The translations under genes were made by a program, and so were the position numbers. The notes under the pieces were generated by a model that saw only the letters and a program-made list of their open reading frames with translations, made no database searches and was not told the origin of the DNA. A stretch of 64,000 bases of DNA from Chthonomonas sp. (GTDB lineage: Bacteria; Armatimonadota; Fimbriimonadia; Fimbriimonadales; Fimbriimonadaceae): assembly GCA_016788115.1 (NCBI GenBank), contig JAEURR010000005.1, forward strand, positions 62,001 to 126,000, read 5' to 3'. Of the stretch, positions 6,806-15,810 are shown in pieces (within the stretch, counting starts at the first letter, position 1; each line of letters begins with the position of its first letter).

Positions 6806-9370
6806 CTATGCCTCGCCGACTTCGTCATAGAAAACAGAGAAAAGTAGGTAATCGAACAGATTGACCTCCCCATCACCGTTGAAGTCGGCCAACGCCGCGA
6901 ATCTCGCGTCACCATTCGCCGTGTCAAAGGCATCACTCAGGATTAGGTAGTCAAAGAAAGATACGGAGTCATCTCCGTCAGCATCTCCTGTGCGCAGGAC
7001 CAGATTTCGGACAAGCGTTCCGCCAGCTAGCGCCAAGTTGTTAATCCGCGCAGAGAGCATTCGTGTCCCCTGAACCACGAGATCGTAGTTCCCAGGAATC
7101 ACATTCGCGTCGATTCGATAACTGCTGCCGGTAAGGACGACGGCCGCCGAAATGGGCGAGGCAGAAAACCGCGGAATGAGCAGAGCCTGTACCTGTACTA
7201 CCGAAGCAGGCATGCCCGATAGCCTGGAATCCCAGGTTCCCGTGATGGTCTGGCTCGATGACGCTAGGACTTGAATGGGGTACGGATTATCCGCGGGTGG
7301 GTACGAATATGACGGACTAAAACTTAGGGCGACGTCTCGATTGACGCCCGTCGGGTTGGTGTTTATCCAAAGGGCACCGCTCGCATCCGGCACGACCGTC
7401 TGGGTGGGAACGACATCTGCAGCATTCGACTGCACAGTAATCGACTCATAGGGATCCCCTACATAGCCGACTTTGAGTAACGTGCCTCCCACGACAGAGG
7501 GTGTTGAAATTGCCACTTCACCAATCCCGCGCGTGCGCTCCCAGTCTTGCGGCGTGCGGCGACGGTACACGTAGAGCGCAGTGGTTCCGCCCGAACCTGC
7601 CTCCATGATCAAGTGCTCACGACCATCGTCTTGGCGGACAATTCGTCGAGGCGGGAGATCAATATCCTTGCGAGTCCACCGGTTCCACGCGAGCACGTTG
7701 CGGTAAATCAGCGGGTAAGGCTGAGGTACTCCATTCACAATCTCGCTTCCAGCCTTTCCACTGAACGCCTCGGTTGGGTTGGTCGAAGTTCCGAGTGCAG
7801 TCCAATCGCCCGTGGATGGATTCCAGGTCACGCCAGTCGATGAAGACGCCGTGGGCCATCCCAAGATCGTTCCACTCAGGAGATCGTTCGCGACTGCGTT
7901 CGTGCCGTTAGGAATTGCCAGCACGGTCGAAATGCCATCCTTCCACGTGAAGACGCGCTGACGTGCGCCTTGTGTGAACTCACCGAAGACCAAGCCGTCT
8001 GCGCCGACGGCAGTGGCACGGCTTGAGTTCGAAGCAGGCCCAACGGGAATCAGTTTCCCGTTCTTCCAAATGCAAGCCTGACGAGCTCCCGAGGTGTTTT
8101 CATACCAACCTGCGACGGTTCCGGCATCATTGATGTCAAGCGCCTGGGCGGACCGATTACCTACTGTCGGCAGCCAGTTGTAGTTCGTAGCATACGTGAA
8201 CGGGAGGTCTCGGCCACTCCGTCGAACATAGCCAACTCCGGTACCCGGATTGTTGAGAGCCGTGACGAAAACCTCGCCGCCCTGCGGGTCGGTCAGGTAG
8301 GAAAATCCAATCACGCCAGCGTGGGTGGACCCGTTTTGCGTCAGGTAGGTTCCCGCGACTGTTCCAAACCCGTTCACGTCGGCGTATTCGACAAAACTGG
8401 TCTTTTCAAAATAGTACGCTGGCAAGTTATATTCAATGTCGACCCTTCCCTGAGCAGAGCCATACTGGGTTTCGAGTATGTACGTGAAATAGGCGCTGGA
8501 TACGAACTGCGGGTTTGGTGAGATGACAACCGTATTGTCATCGAGTACCTGTACAGTGCAGTCGGACCGTGAATTCACGTAGACATGGAACGACGGGACT
8601 TGACCGAGAGTGTCGTTGCCGATGAGTTCCGAGATTGATATCTCGCTTGTCTTGCCCGATTCAAGTCGAATGGCGTCATTTCGAGCAACAGGTCCGTACA
8701 AACTTGTAACATCGGACACCGTTAGCTGGTCAATGGCAACGTAAGGCGTGCCTCCAAGCGGGGCCGCCGGTTCCAGCTTGACGAAGGGGTTAGAGAAGTC
8801 AGCATGCGGAAAGTCCAAGTAGCCGTACACCCAACCTTGGCTTGCTGATTGAGCGGAGGCAAGGACTCCTCGATCAGCACCGTCTACTGTCGCAGTCACG
8901 TTGACAGGGTAGTTCTGGCCCGCTCGGGCGCTCAAGTGGATCCATGCTCCGAGACGGTAGATTCGGTTGGGCTGGCAATCCCAGAGGGGACTCCCGGCCG
9001 ATTCCGTTCCAGCTGATGTCTTGCGGAGCGCGATGAACCGATTCCCGTGCTTGGGAACGACGCCTGGAAAGTTACCGGAGCTGGATGGATGCAGCCCAAA
9101 GGTATTGTCCAGACTGTAAGTATCAGCACCCGGCAGGATATTGCCAGACTCGAACCACCACTCCGGCAGGAAGCCCTCGCCGAGGCGACCCTCCTCTCCT
9201 TGCGAGATGTACTCAAAGCTGGGATTGCTGAAGAATGGTGTGGATTGAGACACCATCGTGAGGACCAGAGTTGCCATGCCGCACGTGACGCGGGCACACA
9301 CCTTCGCATTTGTTGCTCGCCGCCAATTCATCGAGACTAATTTTATCGCACACGACTTGGAATTCAGCAT
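6806..9370 (-). CDS. Large secreted protein with HAF-like repeats and C-terminal dockerin-like repeats
   Basis: The 854-residue protein has a hydrophobic N-terminus (about residues 20-45), a beta-rich domain (about 45-210) like carbohydrate-binding or PEP-associated modules, HAF-type repeats in the middle (ALDINDAGTVAGWY, then RACIWKNGKLIPVG and RVFTWKDGIS), and two EF-hand-like dockerin repeats at the end (DADGDDSVSFFDY and DFNGDGEVNLFDY). Dockerins bind calcium and dock to cohesins; here they may only anchor the protein, since no cohesin is seen. The start is uncertain: ATG at 9331 also gives a signal peptide. The coupling to the cyclase-ATPase gene downstream is unusual. Confidence 0.75.
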   Translation of the reverse strand: MLNSKSCAIKLVSMNWRRATNAKVCARVTCGMATLVLTMVSQSTPFFSNPSFEYISQGEEGRLGEGFLPEWWFESGNILPGADTYSLDNTFGLHPSSSGNFPGVVPKHGNRFIALRKTSAGTESAGSPLWDCQPNRIYRLGAWIHLSARAGQNYPVNVTATVDGADRGVLASAQSASQGWVYGYLDFPHADFSNPFVKLEPAAPLGGTPYVAIDQLTVSDVTSLYGPVARNDAIRLESGKTSEISISELIGNDTLGQVPSFHVYVNSRSDCTVQVLDDNTVVISPNPQFVSSAYFTYILETQYGSAQGRVDIEYNLPAYYFEKTSFVEYADVNGFGTVAGTYLTQNGSTHAGVIGFSYLTDPQGGEVFVTALNNPGTGVGYVRRSGRDLPFTYATNYNWLPTVGNRSAQALDINDAGTVAGWYENTSGARQACIWKNGKLIPVGPASNSSRATAVGADGLVFGEFTQGARQRVFTWKDGISTVLAIPNGTNAVANDLLSGTILGWPTASSSTGVTWNPSTGDWTALGTSTNPTEAFSGKAGSEIVNGVPQPYPLIYRNVLAWNRWTRKDIDLPPRRIVRQDDGREHLIMEAGSGGTTALYVYRRRTPQDWERTRGIGEVAISTPSVVGGTLLKVGYVGDPYESITVQSNAADVVPTQTVVPDASGALWINTNPTGVNRDVALSFSPSYSYPPADNPYPIQVLASSSQTITGTWDSRLSGMPASVVQVQALLIPRFSASPISAAVVLTGSSYRIDANVIPGNYDLVVQGTRMLSARINNLALAGGTLVRNLVLRTGDADGDDSVSFFDYLILSDAFDTANGDARFAALADFNGDGEVNLFDYLLFSVFYDEVGEA

Positions 9371-9975
9371 CGTTCTTCACCAGACTCGAATGGATGTAGG
9401 ATACGCGCTAAACACTGCTCCGAGGCGATTGCGGTACCAATGGTCCCGTACAAGCTGCAAGCCTGGCAGTACGCGCGATTCATGGTGGCGATCCGCGACT
9501 GGTTGGGCGACCGCGCGATCATGAGCCGCATGCAGTGATTTCGCCAGGCTGCATACCCAATCGACGCTCGAATATCGTCAGCACAGAACTGCGCAAGAGG
9601 CTTAGGGCGTGGGTCGTTGCGACGCCGCGCGTGCTTTTGCACCGGATGTACTTTGGGAACTCGTGGCCCGTGCTCGCGGCATTCTTCGTGTGAACACTCG
9701 CCATCCGCACCCTAATGCGTGGAACCTGATCCGATTGGTATGGCGGCTTCGCCAGCCCCCGCACCCCGCGGGGACCGACCTCATCGTCGCGAGGCTAATG
9801 CACAGCACATTGCTCGCGCTCATCGACGAACCACTTCGGCTTCACATCTACCTGGCGCAGCCTCAACTGTACGCCCTCGCAAACTGCGTCCGTTCTTCGC
9901 GTGAGTCCCCAACACCATTTCATGTTGGATGCTCCCAGTTCTGAGGGCCGATCGGTGCCCCTCCACAAACACAAA
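9371..9975. other. Longest stretch without a supported gene
   Basis: About 600 bases between the dockerin-tailed gene and the tRNA-Asn terminator. Open frames exist on both strands (for example 9609-9944 plus and 9519-9764 minus), but none has a convincing ribosome-binding site, domain or family resemblance. A decayed gene is possible. I see no repeats, tRNA or mobile-element ends here. Confidence 0.4.
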
Positions 9976-10000
9976 AAACCCGCACAATCTGTGCAGGTTT
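9976..10000 (-). terminator. Terminator of tRNA-Asn
   Basis: On the minus strand 11-base arms (AAACCTGCACA and TGTGCGGGTTT) with one G-U pair close a 3-base loop and are followed by TTTTT. It begins about 12 bases after the tRNA 3' end. Confidence 0.8.
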
Positions 10001-10011
10001 CCCAAAAAAAT

Positions 10012-10087
10012 TGGCTGCCGCAATAGGACTCGAACCTATGACCCGCTGATTAACAGTCAGCTGCTCTACCGACTGAGCTATGCGGCA
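10012..10087 (-). tRNA. tRNA-Asn (anticodon GTT), CCA encoded
   Basis: A full cloverleaf is readable on the minus strand: acceptor TGCCGCA (10087-10081) pairs with TGCGGCA (10022-10016), D-arm AGCTCAGTCGGTAGAGC, anticodon stem-loop with CTGTTAA giving anticodon GTT, and a T-arm with TTCGAGT. The discriminator base is G and the CCA end (10014-10012) is encoded. Confidence 0.97.
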
Positions 10088-10099
10088 ACGCGTTCACGA

Positions 10100-10128
10100 A
10101 TGATACCTCTCATCATCGTCACGTGCAA
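10100..10128 (-). promoter_or_regulatory. Promoter of tRNA-Asn
   Basis: TTGCAC (10128-10123) and TATCAT (10105-10100) are separated by 17 bases, and the tRNA begins 12 bases beyond the -10 element. This is one of the few places in the window with a clear -35 box. Confidence 0.75.
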
Positions 10129-10161
10129 CGGCTTTCTTTAGGGAGTACGATCTAGGCACAG

Positions 10162-11046
10162 ATGACTATGCTGCTTTCTACGTGGCGACGCCCGGGCGAG
10201 GTCGCCATACGGGCTTCTTGGCGCGAACGGAGCGCGGGCGCAGACCTGCTCACTGCCATCGAGCGCGGACTCGCCACCGCCGAGCTTGATCCCGATCTCA
10301 TCGCCATCGGCTGCGGCAGCGTGCCCAATTCCGAAGGCGAAATCGAGCTCGATGCCGCCATCATGGATGGCCGCGACTATCGGTCCGGCGCGGTCGGCGG
10401 CCTGCGCGAGATCATGCCCGCCATCTCCGTTGCCCGTCGGGTCATGGAAGACACGGACCATTGTATGATCGTCGGTCAAGCGGCCCAAGAATTCGCCCTC
10501 CAGCACGGATACTCCAAGGTCTCGCTGGACACCGCGAACTCGAGGCAGCGTTACGCCGAGTGGCTCCAGAATCGGCCTGATATCCCGACTTACGTCCACG
10601 CAAGCGACGACAAGATGGGAGACACCGTCACCATGCTCGGCCTAGAGACTGGCCCCCACTGCGTCGCCGCCAGCTCGACCAGCGGTATGCCGTTCAAGCT
10701 CCCGGGCCGTGTCGGCGATTCACCCATCGTCGGAGCGGGCATCTACGCGGACGACGAGATCGGGTGCGCCGGAGCCACGGGCAACGGCGAAGCGCTTTGG
10801 CGCTCGGTTGCCAGCTTCCGCACACTCGAGCACATGCGCGCCGGGCTCTCGCCCAAGGAGGCTTGCGACGCGACGATTCGTCATCTTGCCCGCCGCCAGC
10901 CGCACATGCTTGTTCTGCCCAGCGTCGTGCTCGCCATGAACTTGCGCGGAGAGTACGCTGCCTCCGTCGTGGGCGGCGAGTTCGAGTTGTGGGTCTGCCG
11001 CGACGGCGAGATATGGATGGAAGAGGTCGCCGCGATTGAGCTCTGA
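10162..11046 (+). CDS. N4-(beta-N-acetylglucosaminyl)-L-asparaginase-type amidohydrolase
   Basis: The 294-residue protein belongs to the asparaginase 2 / glycosylasparaginase family of Ntn-hydrolases, which self-cleave before a Thr and use it as nucleophile to split Asn-linked GlcNAc or related amides. The cleavage motif is DKMGDTVTMLGLE, with the Thr in GDTVT as candidate nucleophile, and the following beta-subunit segment CVAASSTSGMPFKLPGRVGD and GCAGATGNGE fit the family. Length is normal for a precursor. No signal peptide is seen, so it probably acts in the cytoplasm. Its 3' end overlaps the SelB-like gene by 11 bases, so it heads a three-gene operon with that gene and cutC. Confidence 0.85.
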   Translation: MTMLLSTWRRPGEVAIRASWRERSAGADLLTAIERGLATAELDPDLIAIGCGSVPNSEGEIELDAAIMDGRDYRSGAVGGLREIMPAISVARRVMEDTDHCMIVGQAAQEFALQHGYSKVSLDTANSRQRYAEWLQNRPDIPTYVHASDDKMGDTVTMLGLETGPHCVAASSTSGMPFKLPGRVGDSPIVGAGIYADDEIGCAGATGNGEALWRSVASFRTLEHMRAGLSPKEACDATIRHLARRQPHMLVLPSVVLAMNLRGEYAASVVGGEFELWVCRDGEIWMEEVAAIEL

Positions 11047-11440
11047 GCCCATCAAATTGAATCCGAAGCAGGACCGACTGCTCACCCGAGTCGAGCAGCG
11101 CCTGGCGATGGAGGGCATCAGCGCGCCCGATGCCATGGCCCTGGCGCGCGAACTTGTTATCCCGATCCAAGCCGTCCGCGAGATCGTCCGACTCGGCATC
11201 CTCGCGGGCCGGATCATCCCCTTGGGCGACGAACTCTGGTTCGTCCCCAGCACGCTCGCCAAGCTGCGCGAGGTGGCGCAAAAGCTCGATACCGGCGGAG
11301 GATTCTCGGTTGGCGAGTTTCGCGATGCGACGCTGGGCTCACGACGGACCGCGGTCCCCATCTTGGAATACTTTGACGAATTGGGTTGGACCGAATTTGA
11401 CGGAACCAGCCGGCGCGCGCTCAGCCCCAATCGATCATGA
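11036..11440 (+). CDS. Stand-alone SelB C-terminal winged-helix domain protein
   Basis: The 134-residue product resembles the last two winged-helix modules of selenocysteine elongation factor SelB. The second half (FSVGEFRDATLGSRRTAVPILEYFD, described here as residues about 90-115 with SRR and LLE-like LEYFDELG) is the SelB WH4 signature that contacts SECIS RNA in true SelB. The GTPase domains are absent and the gene is not a fragment of a larger reading frame. It starts with TTG at 11036 inside the end of the previous gene, and its stop overlaps the ATG of cutC (ATGA), so it is translated within the operon. It may be a small RNA- or DNA-binding protein; the role is unknown. Confidence 0.7.
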   Translation: MSSEPIKLNPKQDRLLTRVEQRLAMEGISAPDAMALARELVIPIQAVREIVRLGILAGRIIPLGDELWFVPSTLAKLREVAQKLDTGGGFSVGEFRDATLGSRRTAVPILEYFDELGWTEFDGTSRRALSPNRS

Positions 11441-12123
11441 TCATCGAACTCGAGGTGATCGCTACCAGCGTCCAAGATGCCGTCCAGGCACAGAGCGCAG
11501 GTGCGCACCGCATTGAGCTCGTCCAAGCAATCGAGCTCGGCGGCCTTACTCCCAGCGTCGGGCTCGTGCGTGCAGTCAAAGCGGCGTGCGGTCTCCCGCT
11601 CATCGCCATGATCCGCAATCGGGCAGGCTGTTTCGAAGTGAGCGCGGCCGAGTTTGAAGTCATGCTCGCCGATGTGGATTCGCTCCGTGAGGCAGGGGCC
11701 GATGGGTTCGCCTTTGGAGTCCTCAATGCCTCCGGGACCATCGATTTCGGACGCGCGCGGCGGCTCGTAGCAGCGGCAGAGGGACGGGAGACAGTTTTTC
11801 ACCGTGCCTTTGATTCCACCCCCGATGCGTTGGCGGCGCTGGACGTCTGCGTCGAGGTCGGTTGCACCCGTATCCTCACGTCTGGCCACGCCCCCAGCGC
11901 ACTCGAAGGTGCGGAAAAACTACGCAATCTTCAATCGCGCGCTGCGGGCCGCATCCAGGTCCTGGCCGGGGGCAAGGTCCGACCCGCGAACGCCGCCGAG
12001 ATCGTCCGCCGCTCCGGTGTACATCGCCTCCACGCGGGCCTGCTGACCACGACCGAGCGCGGCCCCGAACTTGACAGTCAAGCCGTGAAAGCGCTCCTGG
12101 CTAGCGTCGCCACAGGACCATGA
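11437..12123 (+). CDS. cutC: Copper homeostasis protein CutC family
   Basis: The 228-residue protein is a TIM-barrel of the CutC family. Recognisable segments are LEVIATSVQDAVQAQSAGA at the N-terminus, ELVQAIELGGLTPS, the strand with IAMIRNRAG, TVFHRAFDST and VLAGGKVRPANA. CutC has been linked to copper tolerance, although its biochemical role in bacteria is unsettled. Length is typical (about 230-250). It overlaps the preceding gene by four bases and converges on the pullulanase gene, with which it shares 23 bases at the 3' ends. Confidence 0.88.
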   Translation: MIIELEVIATSVQDAVQAQSAGAHRIELVQAIELGGLTPSVGLVRAVKAACGLPLIAMIRNRAGCFEVSAAEFEVMLADVDSLREAGADGFAFGVLNASGTIDFGRARRLVAAAEGRETVFHRAFDSTPDALAALDVCVEVGCTRILTSGHAPSALEGAEKLRNLQSRAAGRIQVLAGGKVRPANAAEIVRRSGVHRLHAGLLTTTERGPELDSQAVKALLASVATGP

Positions 12124-14731
12124 CGCTCAGCGGCGCAACATTGACCCCGCCACGCACGCTCCGGATCACCCCGTTCTGCGCCTTGTCGCCTTCGACCGCC
12201 ACGTTCCAATCGCCACTCGCCAATTCCACCGCCGAGGTCGACTCAGAGCCGTTCAAGATCACCACGATCCGCCCCCAAGAGTCGCCGACCCTGCTCCCAT
12301 CCAATTCAAAGACAGCCTGATTCTCGTTCGTTCCCGGTAGGAACTTCAGCGCAGAGCTCACCGTCTGACGGTCCGCCATTCGGAACGCGGGATGCGCGCG
12401 CCGAATGGCGACCAGTCCCTGCACGTACCGGTTCAATCGGGTGAATTCGCGCGCCCGCTTCCAGTCATAGCCGTTCACTCGGTCGCCCGCGTCGTAAGAG
12501 TTGCGGTTACCACCTTTCGTACGGCCAATTTCGACTCCGCCTTCAAGGAACGCCACACCTTGGGAGAGTAGTACTGCCGCCGTCGCGAGTCGAACTGCCG
12601 ACTGCTGCGCATCTTTGGTCGCCTTCGGCATGGTCAGCGCAACTTTGTCCAGCAGAGTCATGTTATCGTGCGCGGAGACGTAGTTGATCGTCTCGACCGG
12701 TGCATCGGTGAAGTCCGAAGTCGAACCCTCGATCGCGGCGCGCAAGGCGTCTACCGAAACCGAACCGCCAGTCGCGAACCCCTTGCCGGGTCCGTCTAGC
12801 TCGCCGCGAAACACGTTGCGGAAGTGGTCATTGAAGACCGCCATGCCAGTGCCACGCTGCGCACCTTTGGGGAAGTAGGTCGGGCCGCCGCCAGTCCATG
12901 GCTCGCCGTACAGCACGGCATCCGGTCGCACCGCGCGAATCGCCTTCACCCAGTCTCGCACGCTCTGTGGCTGGTGCATGCCCACCAAGTCAAACCGGAA
13001 GCCGTCCACGCCGTACTCCTGCGCCCAATAGACCAGCGAATCGCGTACGTACTTCCGCGCCATGGGCCGCTCGTCGGCCCATGCATTTCCGACCCCCGAC
13101 TCGTTAAGGACGGCACCGAGATCGTTCGTCCTGAAATAGTAGTACGGGACCGTTTGCCAAAAAGCGCTGTCCTTGCCTTGCGGAGGCCACGTGTGGTTGT
13201 ACACCACATCCATCACCAGTCGGAGGCCGTTCTTGTGGAGCGCTGCCACCATGGTCTTGAACTCACGAATGACCGTGATCGGGTCGTTCGGGTTCGTGGA
13301 GTAGCTCTCCTCGGGCACGTTGAACAGGTTCGTCGCGTAGCCCCACGAGTAATCCCCTTCGTGGCTCAACAAAAAGTTCTGCGCTGGGAGAACATGGATA
13401 TCGGTGACACCCAGTTTAACCAAATGGTTAAGGCCCGTAGCCTCACCGGTAACCGGATCCTTCGTGCCTTCTTGAGCCAATCCCAGGTACTTGCCCATCC
13501 ATTCCGGGCGCACCCCCGAACCGGGCAACGAAGTGAAGTCGCGGACGCTGATTTCGTACAGGATAGCGTCCGTCGGATTCTTGTGCGTCAGCTTCGGACG
13601 GCTCGGCCAACCATTTGGTTGAGTCCGGGTCAGATCGATGACCATGGAACGCGTGGAGTCCTTGTTTGCGGCGCGTGACTCGATGTCCTGCGTGATCCGC
13701 TCCTCGCCATAGGATTGGAAACGGTACAGATAGTACTTGCCGTGAAGGTCGCCCTCCATGGTCGCCTTCCAAGTCCCTCGCTCGGACCGCTCCATGGGCA
13801 CCACCCGCGCCGTCCCACCGGTCGCGGCATCGTATAGCAGTACGTCCGCACGCGAAGAAACCGGACTCCAAACCCTAAACGTCGTGCTGGTCTTCGTCCA
13901 TCGCGAACCCAGATCGGTCTCGTCGTACTGCAAGTCCGGGTGGTTCAGCACGTCGCGCGCGTACAGCCGCCGCGCCTCACCCTTCACCCGAAACTCAAGT
14001 TCAGCGTGAAGTTGGTTCAGCGGCACTGCCCGCTCCAGCGTCACTTCCAAAGAGGCAAAGGAGTCCGCCTCTCGCGGACCCTCGGTCTTCTTGCCTACCG
14101 TTTTCGGCGGGGTCACCTTGTCCGAGTTGTTGATCGAATCCAGAATCGTCTTCGCCTTGAAATCGACGACGAATTTGACGATCGTACCGTCCGCCGGAAC
14201 GACAATCGACATGTTGGTCCCGCCTGGCTCGAATCCCCGCCCGTAGTTCTCGGACCAGGACCCGTTCCGGGCGATCTTGAACTCATATCGCCCCTTCGGC
14301 AGCGCCACCACCAGTTCGTGGATCCCCGGCGAGACCTCGGTCATCAGGGTCGATTCGCCGTCTGGATCCCACTCGCCTTCGCCCAGCGCCGACTGCAGCG
14401 TGCCAGGGAGCACCACCCGGCCCTCGCGCCGCGGAGCCACGCGCGGCCGAATCGGCTTGCCAACGCCTTCCACGCGCACCGCGTTGATGATCTTGCTGCC
14501 AACCACGACCTCATAGTCCTTCGGATCGCCCGGCTTCACTGGCCCGTCAAAAGCAAACCGAACTCGATCCGGCGCGTCGAGGAACGCAGGCAGTGTTGCC
14601 GGTCCGTTCTGCGTCGACACTGCGACGACACCGGTTGCGGCCTGACGAGGCATGGAGGTGCATTGGGTAAAGCCGAGGACCGCGACTCCCCCGGCGATGA
14701 TGGCGACGATTCTTATCCAAACCGACTGCAT
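12101..14731 (-). CDS. pulA: Lipoprotein type I pullulanase (GH13)
   Basis: The 876-residue enzyme should cleave alpha-1,6 links in pullulan, glycogen or starch. A lipoprotein signal ends at LGFTQC (Cys24), placing it on the cell envelope. An E-set glycan-binding module lies at about 130-210, a CBM48-like module at about 275-370, and the GH13 barrel at about 385-780. Catalytic residues are readable: nucleophile Asp581 (FRFDLVG), acid/base Glu610 (YGEPW) and Asp689 (SAHDN), along with DVVYNHTW and the pullulanase-type YxxD region. The gene is monocistronic. Its upstream hexamer TAGACT lies 6 bases before the ATG, suggesting a leaderless transcript. Confidence 0.93.
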   Translation of the reverse strand: MQSVWIRIVAIIAGGVAVLGFTQCTSMPRQAATGVVAVSTQNGPATLPAFLDAPDRVRFAFDGPVKPGDPKDYEVVVGSKIINAVRVEGVGKPIRPRVAPRREGRVVLPGTLQSALGEGEWDPDGESTLMTEVSPGIHELVVALPKGRYEFKIARNGSWSENYGRGFEPGGTNMSIVVPADGTIVKFVVDFKAKTILDSINNSDKVTPPKTVGKKTEGPREADSFASLEVTLERAVPLNQLHAELEFRVKGEARRLYARDVLNHPDLQYDETDLGSRWTKTSTTFRVWSPVSSRADVLLYDAATGGTARVVPMERSERGTWKATMEGDLHGKYYLYRFQSYGEERITQDIESRAANKDSTRSMVIDLTRTQPNGWPSRPKLTHKNPTDAILYEISVRDFTSLPGSGVRPEWMGKYLGLAQEGTKDPVTGEATGLNHLVKLGVTDIHVLPAQNFLLSHEGDYSWGYATNLFNVPEESYSTNPNDPITVIREFKTMVAALHKNGLRLVMDVVYNHTWPPQGKDSAFWQTVPYYYFRTNDLGAVLNESGVGNAWADERPMARKYVRDSLVYWAQEYGVDGFRFDLVGMHQPQSVRDWVKAIRAVRPDAVLYGEPWTGGGPTYFPKGAQRGTGMAVFNDHFRNVFRGELDGPGKGFATGGSVSVDALRAAIEGSTSDFTDAPVETINYVSAHDNMTLLDKVALTMPKATKDAQQSAVRLATAAVLLSQGVAFLEGGVEIGRTKGGNRNSYDAGDRVNGYDWKRAREFTRLNRYVQGLVAIRRAHPAFRMADRQTVSSALKFLPGTNENQAVFELDGSRVGDSWGRIVVILNGSESTSAVELASGDWNVAVEGDKAQNGVIRSVRGGVNVAPLSVMVLWRR

Positions 14732-14737
14732 GAATTG

Positions 14738-14743
14738 AGTCTA
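14738..14743 (-). promoter_or_regulatory. -10-like hexamer 6 bases before the pullulanase start
   Basis: TAGACT on the minus strand, then CAATTC and ATG. The distance places the transcription start at or next to the start codon. No clear -35 box is seen. Confidence 0.4.
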
Positions 14744-14814
14744 CGGTGTTAGGCCGCTACGATGCTTCATTCTCGTGCGCACGGGTACAACCATGAGGTG
14801 ACGAATCTCGCCCC

Positions 14815-15810
14815 ATGGACACCTCGACGATGAGGGTGGGCATTATCGGCGCTGGCATGGCAGGCTTGGCAGCGGCGCGACGATTGCAGGAAGCTGGTCA
14901 CGCCTGCGTCGTTTTCGAAAAATCCAAGGGCCTCGGCGGTCGGCTTGCGACTCGGCGGATAGACGAGTTCACCTTCGACACAGGCGTCACTTCTCTCTCC
15001 CCCGGCACCTCGGCGCTCGGCATCGAAATGACCGAGAAACTCGATACGACGGACCTCATTGAGATCCATCGCCGCATCGATGTCCACGAGTACGGCCGCA
15101 TCTCACCCGGCTCGTCGACCGCGAACAAGGGTGTCCGGTATGGCTACCGCAACGGCGTCACCACTATCGCAAAACTACTCGCCGAGGGGCTTGAAATCCG
15201 GCTCTCGACTCCGGTCGAATGCATCAACGAGGTCGCCAACCGATACGAACTGCATGGAGAGCTCTTTGATCGGGTGATCATCACTTCGCCCACGCCTCAA
15301 ACCCAGTTCCTGCTCCAGACCGTCGGCGAGCGCCGGGCACTCGATTCCGTCCGCTACCGCAGTTGCCTCAGCGTCCTGCTCGGCTACGGCACACCCGATC
15401 CCGACGTCCCGTACTTTGCGCTGATTGACCCAGAGCAGCGCAACCCGCTTGTTTGGCTCAGCCTGGAGTCGGTCAAGGTCCCTGGCCGCGCGCCAGAGGG
15501 CGCATGCGCCATGGTTGCCCAGTTGAACGCCGCCTACAGCGCCGAGTACTTTGCGGCTCCGGATGCAGAGATCGTCAGCGAAGCGGTCGCCCAGGTACGA
15601 CGTCTGCTCGGCCACGAGTTCGATCATCCACAGGTCTCCGAAGTCAAGCGTTGGAAGTACAGCCAGCCCGAATTGAGCATCTCGTTCGACTCCGCGAACC
15701 CGCCCGGGACACGTGTCCTCGTCGCCGGTGACGGCATGAATGGCGGCCGTGCGGAGTTGGCTTACGACAGCGGATTGCGTGCAGCCCTGCGACTGATGGA
15801 GGAAGCATGA
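14815..15810 (+). CDS. FAD-dependent amine-oxidase-like oxidoreductase
   Basis: The 331-residue flavoprotein has an N-terminal Rossmann dinucleotide motif, VGIIGAGMAGLAAARRL, followed by the FAD ribose-binding Glu (FEKSKGLGGR) and the GGR-type second motif of the amine oxidase/renalase group. The C-terminal FAD motif is VLVAGDGMNGGRAELAYDSG. Renalase-like members oxidise dihydronicotinamide isomers or amines, but the substrate here cannot be read. ATG at 14830 (MRVGIIG) is an alternative start. The stop overlaps the next gene (ATGA), so the two are coupled. Confidence 0.85.
   Translation: MDTSTMRVGIIGAGMAGLAAARRLQEAGHACVVFEKSKGLGGRLATRRIDEFTFDTGVTSLSPGTSALGIEMTEKLDTTDLIEIHRRIDVHEYGRISPGSSTANKGVRYGYRNGVTTIAKLLAEGLEIRLSTPVECINEVANRYELHGELFDRVIITSPTPQTQFLLQTVGERRALDSVRYRSCLSVLLGYGTPDPDVPYFALIDPEQRNPLVWLSLESVKVPGRAPEGACAMVAQLNAAYSAEYFAAPDAEIVSEAVAQVRRLLGHEFDHPQVSEVKRWKYSQPELSISFDSANPPGTRVLVAGDGMNGGRAELAYDSGLRAALRLMEEA

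Noticed and set aside
9609-9944. Possible plus-strand gene of 111 codons
   Set aside because: No good start context, no recognisable domain, and competing frames of similar length on the other strand.
11036-11440. Full SelB elongation factor
   Set aside because: No GTPase domain in any frame nearby; the reading frame is bounded by overlapping real genes.
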